Of a stretch of DNA of 64,000 nucleotides, positions 17,799-25,203 are shown in pieces. Both the position numbers and the translations under genes were made by a program. The stretch's first letter is position 1. Each line of letters begins with the position of its first letter. The stretch spans positions 421,603 to 485,602 of the forward strand of contig CAWINK010000003.1 in assembly GCA_963837445.1 (NCBI GenBank), in the 5' to 3' direction. The notes under the pieces are model-generated. The model did no database searches and had not been told where the DNA came from. It saw only the letters and a program-made list of their open reading frames with translations. The stretch comes from JACVRW01 sp963837445 (GTDB lineage: Bacteria > Actinomycetota > Thermoleophilia > Solirubrobacterales > Thermoleophilaceae).

Positions 17799-18596
17799 GT
17801 GTCGCAGCCGGACCTCTTCGTCGTCTGCAAGAACTGCGGCTCCGAGGTGAGCCCATACGTGACCGAGTGCCCGTACTGCGGGCAGCGGGTCCGAAAGCGC
17901 GCGCCGAAGCTCGACCGCTCGAGCGGCGAGCCCGAGCAGAAGCGGCGCCGGCGCTCGCGGAAGCTCCCTCGCCTGCGCGCCGAGGAGATCGCCGGCATCG
18001 CGCCGGAGACGAGGCCGTACGCCACCTTTGGGCTGATCGCGGCCTGCGCGGTGGGCATGCTGCTCTATGCCGCCGACCCTCGGCTCGACCTCGGCTACCT
18101 CTCGGTCGTGCCCGACGGAGCGGGTCTGTCCGACGACGAGATCTGGCGCTGGTTCCTCACGCCATTCCTGCACGGGGACCAGCTCGGCTATGGGTTCGTG
18201 GCGCTGGTAGCGGTGGGCATATTCGGGACGCTCCTGGAACGCCGATTCGGGCCCGTCGCGGTCGTTGCCATCTTCATTCTGGCCGGGGCCGCGGGCGCGG
18301 CGCTCGCCGTGCTGCTCGAGACTCCGCCACTGCTCTCCGATGCTCCGCTGTGGCCGGTGATCGGAGCCAACGGCGCCGCGCTCGGGGTGCTAGTCGCCTG
18401 GCTCGTGGACGACCGGCTTGCGGCGCGTCGCGGCGAGGACCGCGAGAACGATCTCCTCGGCGTGTACGTGATCGCCGCGGTGCTGGTGCTCCTGTCGCTC
18501 ACCACCGAGGAGGCGAACATCTCCGCGGCGGTCGGCGGCGCTCTGGTCGGCGCGCTGCTGGGGCTGCTCCTGCCGCGGCTGACGCGGAAGGCCTGA
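17799..18596 (+). CDS. Rhomboid-family membrane protein with zinc ribbon, catalytic residues missing
   Basis: The product (265 aa, GTG start) begins with a zinc ribbon (Cys10, Cys13, Cys24, Cys27; CKNCG...CPYCG), then a basic linker (about 30-65) and six or so hydrophobic helices (from about 75). The rhomboid core is recognisable (WRWFLTPFLHGD, GTLLERRFG, then a GxxG turn and the last-helix GxxxG pattern VGGALVGALLG). The catalytic Ser of the GxSG motif is replaced by Asn191 (GANG), and the His expected before the last GG is Ala244. It should therefore be proteolytically inactive: a pseudo-rhomboid. The stop overlaps the start of the next gene (TGATG), so they are coupled. Confidence 0.8.
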   Translation: MSQPDLFVVCKNCGSEVSPYVTECPYCGQRVRKRAPKLDRSSGEPEQKRRRRSRKLPRLRAEEIAGIAPETRPYATFGLIAACAVGMLLYAADPRLDLGYLSVVPDGAGLSDDEIWRWFLTPFLHGDQLGYGFVALVAVGIFGTLLERRFGPVAVVAIFILAGAAGAALAVLLETPPLLSDAPLWPVIGANGAALGVLVAWLVDDRLAARRGEDRENDLLGVYVIAAVLVLLSLTTEEANISAAVGGALVGALLGLLLPRLTRKA

Positions 18597-18919
18597 TGTT
18601 CTCCGACGAGCAGGTTGAGGCTGCCGTTCTCGCCCTGTCCGATCCCGAGCGCTTTGCCGATGCGGAGCGGCTGGTCTCGGCCGCCGCGCCCCAGCTCCAT
18701 CGCGTCCTCGCGCACGCCCTGAACGAGGGCGGCTGGTTCGGCCCCGCGCACGAGTCGGAGGTACGCTCCGCCGTCGCCGAGCCCGATGAGGCCACGCGGG
18801 CGACCCGCGTCGAGACGCTGCTGGCCGAGGAGACGCGGCTGGGGATGATGGTCGGCGTAGCGGTCGGCTGGGAGCTGGCCCGCGAACTTGGAATGACGAC
18901 AGAACCCGAAGGAGACTGA
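18596..18919 (+). CDS. Small conserved protein coupled to the pseudo-rhomboid, unknown
   Basis: This 107-aa soluble acidic protein starts with the ATG overlapping the rhomboid stop (TGATG) and ends one base before the next ATG, so it sits mid-operon. The sequence (MFSDEQVEAAVLALSDPERF...) is helical and rich in Ala, Glu and Arg, with a Gly-rich mid-segment near the C-terminus (MMVGVAVGWELARELG). No TM helix or known motif is visible. Gene spacing is the main support for coding. The neighbour relation suggests a partner of the rhomboid-like protein, but that is inference. Confidence 0.65.
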   Translation: MFSDEQVEAAVLALSDPERFADAERLVSAAAPQLHRVLAHALNEGGWFGPAHESEVRSAVAEPDEATRATRVETLLAEETRLGMMVGVAVGWELARELGMTTEPEGD

Positions 18920-19603
18920 ATGGACATCCGCTTTCTAGGCCACGCATGTTTCGAGCTGAGCGACGGTGACACCCGGGTGCTCGTGGATCCGTTCCTGACC
19001 GGCAACCCCAAGGGCGCCGTGGAGGCATCGGAGCTCGAGCCCACCCACATCTTCCTCACGCACGGCCACGCGGACCACTACGGGGATGTGATCGACATCG
19101 GCAAGCGCACCGGCGCGCAGGTGGTGGCGAACACGGAGCTCGCGGGTGAGCTCGGCGAGCAGGGCCTTGAGAACGTGGCCGATCCCAACATCGGCGGAAC
19201 GGTCGAGTTCGAGGGCGGCTGGGTGCGGCTCACCCCGGCCTGGCACACGGGCACCTCGCCGAACGGCACGGTTCACACCCCGGCGGGGCTCGTGATCAAC
19301 CTGGGCGGCAAGACCGTCTACCACGTGGGCGACACGGCGCTCTTCTCCGACATCCGGCTCGCCGGCGAGCGCGACGACCTCGACGCGGCGATCGTGTGCA
19401 TCGGCGGCCATTACACGATGGACCGCCAGGACGCGGCGATCGCCTGCGAGTGGATCGGCGCGCCGGTGGTGATCCCGTGCCACTACGGCACGTTCCCGCC
19501 GATCGAGACGGACGCTCAGGCATTCAAACAGGACGTGGAGCAGCGCACGGGCGGCAAGACCACCGTCGAGGTCCTAGACCCCGGCGGGACGTTCAGCCTT
19601 TGA
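18920..19603 (+). CDS. UPF0173-type metallo-beta-lactamase-fold hydrolase
   Basis: This 227-aa cytosolic protein belongs to the metal-dependent hydrolase family UPF0173 (YtkL-like). The zinc motif HGHADH at about residues 54-59 follows the family N-terminus MDIRFLGHACFEL. Further ligands are expected in PAWHTGTS and VYHVGDTALFSD and in the last-strand IPCHYGTFP. Length is normal. The substrate is not established for the family. It begins directly after the small gene upstream without a gap, probably the last gene of the rhomboid operon. The 3' end overlaps a small converging gene by 11 bp. Confidence 0.9.
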   Translation: MDIRFLGHACFELSDGDTRVLVDPFLTGNPKGAVEASELEPTHIFLTHGHADHYGDVIDIGKRTGAQVVANTELAGELGEQGLENVADPNIGGTVEFEGGWVRLTPAWHTGTSPNGTVHTPAGLVINLGGKTVYHVGDTALFSDIRLAGERDDLDAAIVCIGGHYTMDRQDAAIACEWIGAPVVIPCHYGTFPPIETDAQAFKQDVEQRTGGKTTVEVLDPGGTFSL

Positions 19604-19793
19604 GTACGTCCTGGGCGCCGCGCGTGAACCAGACCGGTCGGTCCTTCCAGTCGTGCGCGACGAGAGCGGCGCCGAGCGCCGCGAGCAGGATTCCGGTGGC
19701 CCCGTGGTGGACCCGCTGACCGCAGACCCAGACGCGGCGGCGCACCGGGTCGTACCCGACAAGACGATTACCGTGTGTCCATGGTGTCTGCAT
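19593..19793 (-). CDS. Small membrane-associated protein, unknown
   Basis: This 66-aa product (MQTPWTHGNRLVGYDPVRRR...) has one hydrophobic segment (about 35-50, GATGILLAALGAALVAH) and a GQRVHHG motif just before it. A GTG five codons upstream (19808) is an alternative start. The gene converges with the metallo-hydrolase gene and its 5' end overlaps the divergent lipoprotein gene, so either start may be wrong. Such very short YDP..RRRVWV..QRVHHG proteins look familiar from Solirubrobacterales, but I cannot name a family. Confidence 0.5.
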   Translation of the reverse strand: MQTPWTHGNRLVGYDPVRRRVWVCGQRVHHGATGILLAALGAALVAHDWKDRPVWFTRGAQDVLKG

Positions 19794-20347
19794 TGTGTGA
19801 TCCCGCACTAGCTCTAATCGGCATTTCCCGGCGGAAATTCACCAAAACCGTGCTCACCGCCCTGGCGCTGGCGCTTGCGCTGGCGGTTTCCGGCTGCGGC
19901 GGCGACGATGAGGAGCCCTCGTCCACGCCCACGACGACGGCCCCCGCGCAAACCATGACCACCGAGAGCGAGGCCGCCCCGACCGAGACGGAGCAGGAGC
20001 CTCCGGCCACCGAGAGCGTGCCCGCCGAATCGCCGGAGGACGAGCCGGGCGGCGCCGGCGACGAGGAGCCGGCGCGGACGCTCGCCCTCTTCACCGCCGA
20101 GGACGGCCGCATCACTCCGCGGGTGGTGCGCGTGCCCGCCTTCATCTCGATCCAGGTTGAGCTGCGCTCGGCGGACGGAGAGAAGTACGGGATGCGCTTC
20201 GGCCCCACGACGATCAGCGTGGGGGACGGGCTCGGCTCCGTGTCGACGACGATCGACGGGCTGCGGCCCGGGCAGGCGATCGTCGGCACGCCGACCGGGC
20301 CCGGCAACCGCGTCCGCATCGAGGCGACGGCCGAGCCTGGGCCGTAG
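19781..20347 (+). CDS. Lipoprotein with Thr/Glu-rich linker and cupredoxin-like C-terminal domain
   Basis: This exported lipoprotein of about 188 aa has a hydrophobic signal (TVLTALALALALAVSGC), where the Cys of AVSGC is the lipidation site. A low-complexity Thr/Glu/Pro linker (about 45-95) follows. The C-terminal domain (about 98-188, RTLALFTAEDGRITPRVV and RSADGEKYGMRFGP) resembles beta-sandwich cupredoxin-like domains that lack obvious copper ligands. The start is uncertain: GTG 19775, ATG 19781 and TTG 19793 are all in frame. The signal sequence is unaffected by this choice. Function unknown. Confidence 0.7.
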   Translation: MVSALCDPALALIGISRRKFTKTVLTALALALALAVSGCGGDDEEPSSTPTTTAPAQTMTTESEAAPTETEQEPPATESVPAESPEDEPGGAGDEEPARTLALFTAEDGRITPRVVRVPAFISIQVELRSADGEKYGMRFGPTTISVGDGLGSVSTTIDGLRPGQAIVGTPTGPGNRVRIEATAEPGP

Positions 20348-20490
20348 GAGCGCCATCCGGGGCGCCCCGCGACTTCATCCAGGTTGACCCCGGCTATGCG
20401 CGGCAAACCCAGAGAGAGTGGGGCTCCGGGCGGCTTGGGGCACCCCTCAATGCTGCCGTTCGAGGAAGGGCCAGTGTGGCAGTGGCTCAC

Positions 20491-20520
20491 TTGGCTGGCC
20501 AGCCAACCATGGGGTAATCT
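20491..20520 (+). promoter_or_regulatory. Palindromic operator overlapping the promoter of the R2lox gene
   Basis: A perfect 16-bp palindrome TTGGCTGGCCAGCCAA occupies 20491-20506, and a -10 box TAATCT lies at 20515-20520, 8 nt before the ATG at 20529. The left end of the palindrome (TTGGCT) is 18 bp from the -10 and may serve as -35, so a repressor bound there would block RNA polymerase. The transcript would be leaderless or nearly so. Confidence 0.5.
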
Positions 20521-20528
20521 GGCGCGCC

Positions 20529-21446
20529 ATGAGCGAATCAGCGACCGATCGGATACTGCGCGCCGACTTCCAGGCCACGAGCGACCCCGGGCTGATGGAG
20601 TCCGCCGACCACGGCGAGGTGAACCTGCTCAGCTACCAGCAGCTCTACCTGCTCTGGGAGCGCCAGCAGTGGGCCACCCAGGACATCGACTTCACGCAGG
20701 ACCGGATCGACTGGCACGAGCGCATCCCGGAGGAGGAGCGCTTCCAGCGCATGTACGGCCTCAGCTCGTTCTTCATCGGGGAGCAGAAGGTGGCCGAGGA
20801 GCTCGGGCCGATGATGCGCGCCGCCCCCACGGAGGAGATGCGCGTCTTCCTCTGCACCCAGATCGCCGACGAGGCGCGCCACGTGCAGTTCTTCAACCGC
20901 TTCTACGAGGAGGTGGGCGTGCTCGAGGCGGATTCGCTCCAGGGCCGCCTCACGGAGACGGGCGAGCACGTGAACCCGGAGTTCAACGAGCTCTTCGACG
21001 AGATGCTGAAGAGCCGCGTCGACCACCTCGCCCGCCAGCCCGAGGACCTCGAGAAGCTGGTCGAGGCGATCACGCTCTACCACATGGTCATCGAGGGAAT
21101 GCTCGCCCTCACCGGCCAGCACTTCATCCTCCAGTACAACGAGGAGCAGGGCACGCTGCCGGGCTTCGTGGAGGGCTTCAACAAGATCGCCCGCGACGAG
21201 CACCGCCACGTGGCCTTCGGCGCGCGCTTCCTGCGCGAGATGGCCCAGGAGGACAGCCGCTACGCGGAGGCGATCACGCGCACGCTCGCCGAGGTGGCGC
21301 CGATCGCCGACGCCGTGCTGCGACCCAAGTGGTACGTGGAGGGCGAGACACAGCTGTTCGGGACCGACCTGGAGGAGACCCGCGCATTCGCGGCAAAGGC
21401 GCTGGAGCGCCGGCTGAAGGTGATCGGGCTGGCGCCCGTGGCCTAA
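20529..21446 (+). CDS. R2-like ligand-binding oxidase (R2lox) of the ferritin-like superfamily
   Basis: This 305-aa protein has the ribonucleotide-reductase R2 helical fold but the residue pattern of R2lox, a Mn/Fe oxidase that binds a fatty-acid-like ligand. Metal ligands can be placed at Glu85, Glu115/His118 (DEARH), Glu189 and Glu224/His227 (DEHRH). The first ligand is Glu, not Asp as in standard class I R2. Val88 and Tyr184 occupy the positions of the Val-Tyr ether crosslink of M. tuberculosis Rv0233 (E-x-x-V and Y-x(4)-E spacings preserved), and IEGMLALTG matches. No nrdE-type large subunit is nearby. The alternative, an orphan RNR beta chain, is less likely. The start is fixed by the -10 box. 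Confidence 0.8.
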   Translation: MSESATDRILRADFQATSDPGLMESADHGEVNLLSYQQLYLLWERQQWATQDIDFTQDRIDWHERIPEEERFQRMYGLSSFFIGEQKVAEELGPMMRAAPTEEMRVFLCTQIADEARHVQFFNRFYEEVGVLEADSLQGRLTETGEHVNPEFNELFDEMLKSRVDHLARQPEDLEKLVEAITLYHMVIEGMLALTGQHFILQYNEEQGTLPGFVEGFNKIARDEHRHVAFGARFLREMAQEDSRYAEAITRTLAEVAPIADAVLRPKWYVEGETQLFGTDLEETRAFAAKALERRLKVIGLAPVA

Positions 21447-21474
21447 CCCTCAAGGGGTCAGACCCCTTGAGGGT
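21446..21474. terminator. Bidirectional hairpin between converging genes
   Basis: An almost perfect inverted repeat with arms ACCCTCAAGGGG (21446-21457) and CCCCTTGAGGGT (21463-21474) and a 5-nt loop lies right at the stop codon of the R2lox gene. The 3' arm is partly duplicated directly afterwards (21475-21485). No long T-run follows. It lies between two convergent genes and probably ends transcription in both directions. Confidence 0.65.
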
Positions 21475-21485
21475 CCCTTGAGGGT

Positions 21486-21815
21486 CTAGAACATGCGCCC
21501 GCCGACCGGCACGTCGGCGGTTGGGCGCAGCAGGATCACGTTGCCGTCCTCGTCCGGCACTCCGAGCGTCAGCACCTCTGACATGAAAGGGCCGATCTGG
21601 CGGGGCGGGAAGTTCACGACCGCCACCACGAGGCTGCCCTCGAGCTCCTCACGCGAGTAGTTCTTGACCTGGGCCGACGAGCGCTTCTCGCCGAGCTCGG
21701 GGCCGAAGTCGATGAACAGCTTCCACGCCGGCTTGCGGGCTTCGGGAAAGTCCTCCACGCGGGCCACTCGGCCGACGCGCACGTCGACCTTCATGAAGTC
21801 GTCGAAGTCGATCAC
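21486..21815 (-). CDS. csaA: CsaA-like tRNA-binding-domain protein
   Basis: This 109-aa stand-alone OB-fold of the EMAP/tRNA-binding type is of CsaA size (about 110 aa). Visible family features are MKVDVRVGRVARVEDFPEARKP, the W-K-LFIDFG strand, SSAQVKNYSREEL and the end VPVGGRMF. CsaA was described in Bacillus as a secretion-linked chaperone and also binds tRNA. Its job here is not shown by context: it lies downstream of and on the same strand as the sigma-factor gene, with a 21-bp gap, so the two may be cotranscribed. Confidence 0.88.
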   Translation of the reverse strand: MIDFDDFMKVDVRVGRVARVEDFPEARKPAWKLFIDFGPELGEKRSSAQVKNYSREELEGSLVVAVVNFPPRQIGPFMSEVLTLGVPDEDGNVILLRPTADVPVGGRMF

Positions 21816-21836
21816 GCGGCGGGCAGCCTAGCGACG

Positions 21837-23267
21837 CTAAGAAGCCGGCGGCGGTGCTGGGGGCGGCGGCTGGCTCGTGCCGTCGGGCTCGCCCGCGGGC
21901 GGCGTGGGTGGCGGGGGCTCCGTGCCGGTCGTGTCCTCGCCCGGCGTGGTGGCGGGATCGTCGGGCTCGCCGGGCGGGGCGGTGGACTCCTCGGACTCCT
22001 CCTCGCTCGGCGGCAGGGTCACGGTCGAGCCCTCCTCCTGGATCGCCGCCGGCGGCGGCTCCACGGGCTCGGCGGGCGGCGCAACCGGCGCAACCGGTGC
22101 CGGCACGGCCGCCACGGCCTCGACGACCGGCTCGACCTCCGCCTGGGCCTCCCGCACCTGGGTCACCTCGGCAGGACGGGCCACCGGGGGCGGAGGCTCC
22201 GGAGCCGGCCTGGGCGCCGGTGCCGCGGCCACCTGCTGAGCTGCCGCTGAATGGCGCTCGCTCACCTTCCTCACCTCGACGGCTCCGGCGGTCACGATCA
22301 CCGCGGCCGCCATTCCGGCCGCCGCCTTCGAGGCGAGCGTCGATACGCCCGCTGAGACCGCGCCGCCGGCCGTGATGCCGCCGGCCGCGGTCACGGCCAC
22401 TCCGGCCACGCCGCTGCCACCCGCGGCGCCGCCCGAAGCGGCGGCCCCGGCGGCACCGACGCCGACCTTCGCCACCCACAGCTTCTTGAGGAAGATGAGC
22501 GGGCCGATCGGATAGACCGCAGCCAGCGCCCGGGTCGTCTTGCGGAGCTCGCCGCGGAAGCTGCGGCAGCGGTCGCAAACCTTGAGGTGTCGCCGCACCG
22601 GTGCGGTGGTCCGGGCCAGCCCCTCGGCCACCTGCCCGAGCTCGAAGCGCACCTCGTCGCAGGTGAGCAGGCGGGACTCGGCGGCCTCGGCCAGAGACAC
22701 ACGCGCGCGCACGAGCAGCGACTTCACGCTCGGGATGGTGGTGTCCATCGTCTCCGCGATCTGGTCGTAGGAGAGAGCGTCGATCTCGCGCAGGAGGAGC
22801 GCGGTGCGCTGCGTCTCCGGCAGCTCGTGCACGTCGGCGACGATCTGGCGGAACTCCTCGCGCTTGTGCACGGTGTCCGCCGTGCTCGCGCCGCCGTCCC
22901 GCTCGAAGATGTCCATCGAATCCTGTCCGGCTGGCTGCGGGCGACGCAGGTGGTTCAGCGAGCGGTTGCGCGCGATCCGGTAGAGCCACGGGCGGGCGTT
23001 GATCGGGCGGTCATCCGCGCACATGGCCTTGAACGCGGCGGTGAAGACCTCCTGGAGAACGTCCTCGGCATCCTCCTGCGAGCCGAGCATGTGGCGGCAG
23101 AAGGCGAGCAGGCGAGGCTGGTAGCGCTGGACCAGCGCCTCGAACGCGCCGAGCTGGCCGCGCCGCGTAAGGGCGATCAGACGTTCGTCGCTCTGCAGCC
23201 GCAGGAGCGGAGAGCGCCCGGCCAAAGCCGGCAGTGCGGCGGACTGTCTGAGAGCAGAGGCTTCCAT
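21837..23267 (-). CDS. ECF sigma factor with fused zinc-finger, membrane and Pro-rich tail
   Basis: This 476-aa protein is over twice the usual ECF size. Sigma-2 (about 25-105, AFEALVQRYQPRLLAFCRHM, DAEDVLQEVF, RPWLYRIARN) and sigma-4 (about 140-195, LPETQRTALLLREIDALSY, then TIPSVKSLLVRARVSL) are complete. They are followed by a putative zinc-binding segment like that of ZAS anti-sigma factors (Cys203, His227, Cys231, Cys234: RRHLKVCDRC), a Gly/Ala-rich hydrophobic stretch (about 255-330, one or two TM helices) and a 140-residue Pro/Glu-rich, presumably extracytoplasmic, tail. Sigma and its own membrane-anchored regulator appear to be one polypeptide; release may need proteolysis. No separate anti-sigma gene is adjacent. 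Confidence 0.85.
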   Translation of the reverse strand: MEASALRQSAALPALAGRSPLLRLQSDERLIALTRRGQLGAFEALVQRYQPRLLAFCRHMLGSQEDAEDVLQEVFTAAFKAMCADDRPINARPWLYRIARNRSLNHLRRPQPAGQDSMDIFERDGGASTADTVHKREEFRQIVADVHELPETQRTALLLREIDALSYDQIAETMDTTIPSVKSLLVRARVSLAEAAESRLLTCDEVRFELGQVAEGLARTTAPVRRHLKVCDRCRSFRGELRKTTRALAAVYPIGPLIFLKKLWVAKVGVGAAGAAASGGAAGGSGVAGVAVTAAGGITAGGAVSAGVSTLASKAAAGMAAAVIVTAGAVEVRKVSERHSAAAQQVAAAPAPRPAPEPPPPVARPAEVTQVREAQAEVEPVVEAVAAVPAPVAPVAPPAEPVEPPPAAIQEEGSTVTLPPSEEESEESTAPPGEPDDPATTPGEDTTGTEPPPPTPPAGEPDGTSQPPPPAPPPAS

Positions 23268-23289
23268 GGGTAAACCAGGGGCACGTAAG

Positions 23290-23307
23290 TGTCCCGCCTC
23301 AGGGACA
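23290..23307. promoter_or_regulatory. Inverted repeat upstream of the ECF sigma gene
   Basis: TGTCCC (23290-23295) and GGGACA (23302-23307) form a 6-bp inverted repeat with a 6-nt spacer. It lies between the end of the flavoprotein gene and the start of the sigma gene, both on the minus strand. It may be an operator or a weak hairpin; there is no T-run. Confidence 0.3.
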
Positions 23308-23333
23308 CCGTAGCAGTGGGAAAGTTGCGCGAC

Positions 23334-24596
23334 TCAGGCCTCGCGGTGGAGCTCCTCCAGGCGCCGGTAGGCGAGCGAGACCGCCATCGCGCCCTCCCCG
23401 ACCGCCCCCGCCACGCGCTTCGTGGAGCCATGGCGAACGTCTCCGGCCGCGAACAGCCCCGGGACGCTCGTCTCGAGCGCAAGGGGATCGCGGTCGAGCG
23501 GCCAGTCCTCCGAGCGCCTGCCGCCCTCGAGCAGGTCCGGGCCCGTGAGGATGAATCCCGCCTTGTCGGTCCGCACGTGCCCGCTCTCCGCCCACTCCGT
23601 ACGCGGGACACCGCCGATGCACAGGAACAGCGACGTTACGGAAAGGGTCTCCCGCTTACCGCCGGTGCTCTCGATCGTCACGTCCCTGAGGCGGCCGCCC
23701 TTGGCGTGGAGCTCGGCCACGCGCGTGCCCAGGCGAAGGTCGATGTTGGGGTGCTCCTCAACCCGTTTGGCCAGGTAAGCGGACATCGACTTCGAGAGGC
23801 TGTCGCCGCGCACGACCATGTACACGCGCGCGCCCGCCGTGGCCAGGTTCATGACCGCCTGACCCGCGGAGTTGCCGGCGCCCACGACCATCACGTCCTC
23901 GCCCGAGCATTGCACCGCCTCACTGCGGCCGGCGCCGTAATAAACGCCGTGATCCAGCAACTCCTCGACGCCGTCGAGCTCGAGCCGCCGCCACCGCATT
24001 CCGCACGCCACAAGCACGATGTCCGCGGTGACCTCGTGGCCGCTCGAGAGCTTTCCGCGGGCCGGCTCACCGGGCGCGAAGTGGCTGCCCACCATCCCGT
24101 TCAGGATCAGCAGCTCGGCGCCGAATTTCTCGGCCTGCCTGCCAGCGAGCCGCGCCAGCTCAGCTCCGCCGATCCCGTCGACGAACCCGAAGAAGTTCTC
24201 GATCATCGACGTGTGCGAGGCCTGGCCGCCCGGCACGTCCTCCTCCGCAACCGCCGTGGAGAGGCCGTCGGAGGCGCCGTACACCGCTGCGGCGAGCCCA
24301 GCCGGGCCGGCGCCGACGATCATCAGGTCATAGTGCGATTTCTGCGGCCCCGCGTGTACCCGCCAGGCATCGGCCAGGCCTTCGACCGTCGCATGGGTGT
24401 GGACGGTGTCGCCGTCGACGACCACGGGCAGCGGCGCATCGAGTGCGCCGGCCGCTGCCAGCACTGCTTCCGCGTCGGGCGTTCCGGCCTCCAGGAACTC
24501 GTGGGGCTGGGCGATGCGCGTGAGGAAGTCGCGCAGGCGGTGGTCATCGGGATCCAGCCGGCGTCCCACAACGTCGAGTTTCGGCCGCGGAGGCAT
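23334..24596 (-). CDS. Thioredoxin-reductase-like FAD oxidoreductase lacking the CxxC, with N-terminal Trx-fold-like domain
   Basis: This 420-aa flavoprotein starts with about 90 residues resembling a degenerate thioredoxin/glutaredoxin fold (RLRDFLTRIAQPHEFLEAG, then LPVVVDGD) that has no Cys pair. The TrxR-like part follows: FAD-binding LMIVGAGPAGLAAAVYG (about 105), EDVPGGQASHTSMIENFFGF, NAD(P)H-binding VMVVGAGNSAGQA and the end GLFAAGDVRHGSTKRVAGAVGEGA. Where TrxR has CATC there is only a single Cys (AVQCSGED), so it cannot act as a standard thioredoxin reductase. The ATG at 24596 is taken as start, since the longer frame runs into tRNA-Leu. Its electron acceptor is unknown. Confidence 0.85.
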   Translation of the reverse strand: MPPRPKLDVVGRRLDPDDHRLRDFLTRIAQPHEFLEAGTPDAEAVLAAAGALDAPLPVVVDGDTVHTHATVEGLADAWRVHAGPQKSHYDLMIVGAGPAGLAAAVYGASDGLSTAVAEEDVPGGQASHTSMIENFFGFVDGIGGAELARLAGRQAEKFGAELLILNGMVGSHFAPGEPARGKLSSGHEVTADIVLVACGMRWRRLELDGVEELLDHGVYYGAGRSEAVQCSGEDVMVVGAGNSAGQAVMNLATAGARVYMVVRGDSLSKSMSAYLAKRVEEHPNIDLRLGTRVAELHAKGGRLRDVTIESTGGKRETLSVTSLFLCIGGVPRTEWAESGHVRTDKAGFILTGPDLLEGGRRSEDWPLDRDPLALETSVPGLFAAGDVRHGSTKRVAGAVGEGAMAVSLAYRRLEELHREA

Positions 24597-24600
24597 CGAG

Positions 24601-24686
24601 TGCCCGGGGTGGGATTCGAACCCACACGCCCGCAAGGGCCGGGGATTTTAAGTCCCCTGTGTCTGACCTAATTCCACCACCCGGGC
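24601..24686 (-). tRNA. tRNA-Leu(UAA)
   Basis: The minus strand folds as a complete 86-nt class II tRNA: acceptor GCCCGGG paired with CCCGGGC and discriminator A (24601). The anticodon arm has loop CTTAAAA (anticodon UAA), there is a long variable arm (GGCCCTTGCGGGC), and the T-loop is GGTTCGAAT. The class II variable arm and anticodon identify leucine. CCA is not encoded. It starts 37 bp before the divergent DUF4235 gene. Confidence 0.95.
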
Positions 24687-24722
24687 TGGGTCATCGTAGA
24701 GCGGTTCGGGTATACAGCGCCT

Positions 24723-25001
24723 ATGGCGAAGCTGCTCTTCATCCCCGTTTCGATCGGCAGCGGCCTGCTGGCGGGCCTCGTCGGCAAGAAGCTGTTTGAC
24801 CAGCTCTGGGGCCTGATCGACGAGGAAGAGCCGCCCGACTCGAAGCACCGGGACATCACCTGGGGCAGGCTGCTGCTGGCCGGCGCCATCCAGGGAGCCA
24901 TATTCCGCGCCGTGAAGGAGGCCACCGACCACGCCGCACGGCGCGGCTTCTACCGCACCACCGGCACCTGGCCCGGCGAGAAGCAGCCAGATCCCGAGTA
25001 G
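24723..25001 (+). CDS. DUF4235 family small membrane protein
   Basis: This 92-aa actinobacterial protein has two hydrophobic segments (about 1-22, LLFIPVSIGSGLLAGLVG; about 48-62, GRLLLAGAIQGAIF), the KKLFDQLWGLIDEEEPP motif and a conserved FRAVKEATDHAARRGF end typical of DUF4235. Function is unknown; such proteins are usually single genes. A 202-bp gap without a visible gene separates it from the mce operon. Confidence 0.85.
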   Translation: MAKLLFIPVSIGSGLLAGLVGKKLFDQLWGLIDEEEPPDSKHRDITWGRLLLAGAIQGAIFRAVKEATDHAARRGFYRTTGTWPGEKQPDPE

Positions 25002-25203
25002 ACCGCCGGTTCCTGGGAGTAACACGGGCTCCACTGGGTATTAACCCGGGCGCCAAGCGGGGATTAGCGGGGCCGCAAGAACTGGCGCGTTGCTGCGTTA
25101 ACCCTCTTAAGAGCTCATGGCTGAGCTCGGATTCCGGCTTTGGGAGATCCGCCAAATGGGAGGGCGGAGGGGCCGGGACGATGCGAGAGGAGTTGGAGTG
25201 TAG

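Noticed and set aside
20529..21446. Calling this gene a standard ribonucleotide reductase beta subunit
   Set aside because: First metal ligand is Glu, the R2lox Val/Tyr crosslink positions are conserved and no alpha subunit is adjacent.
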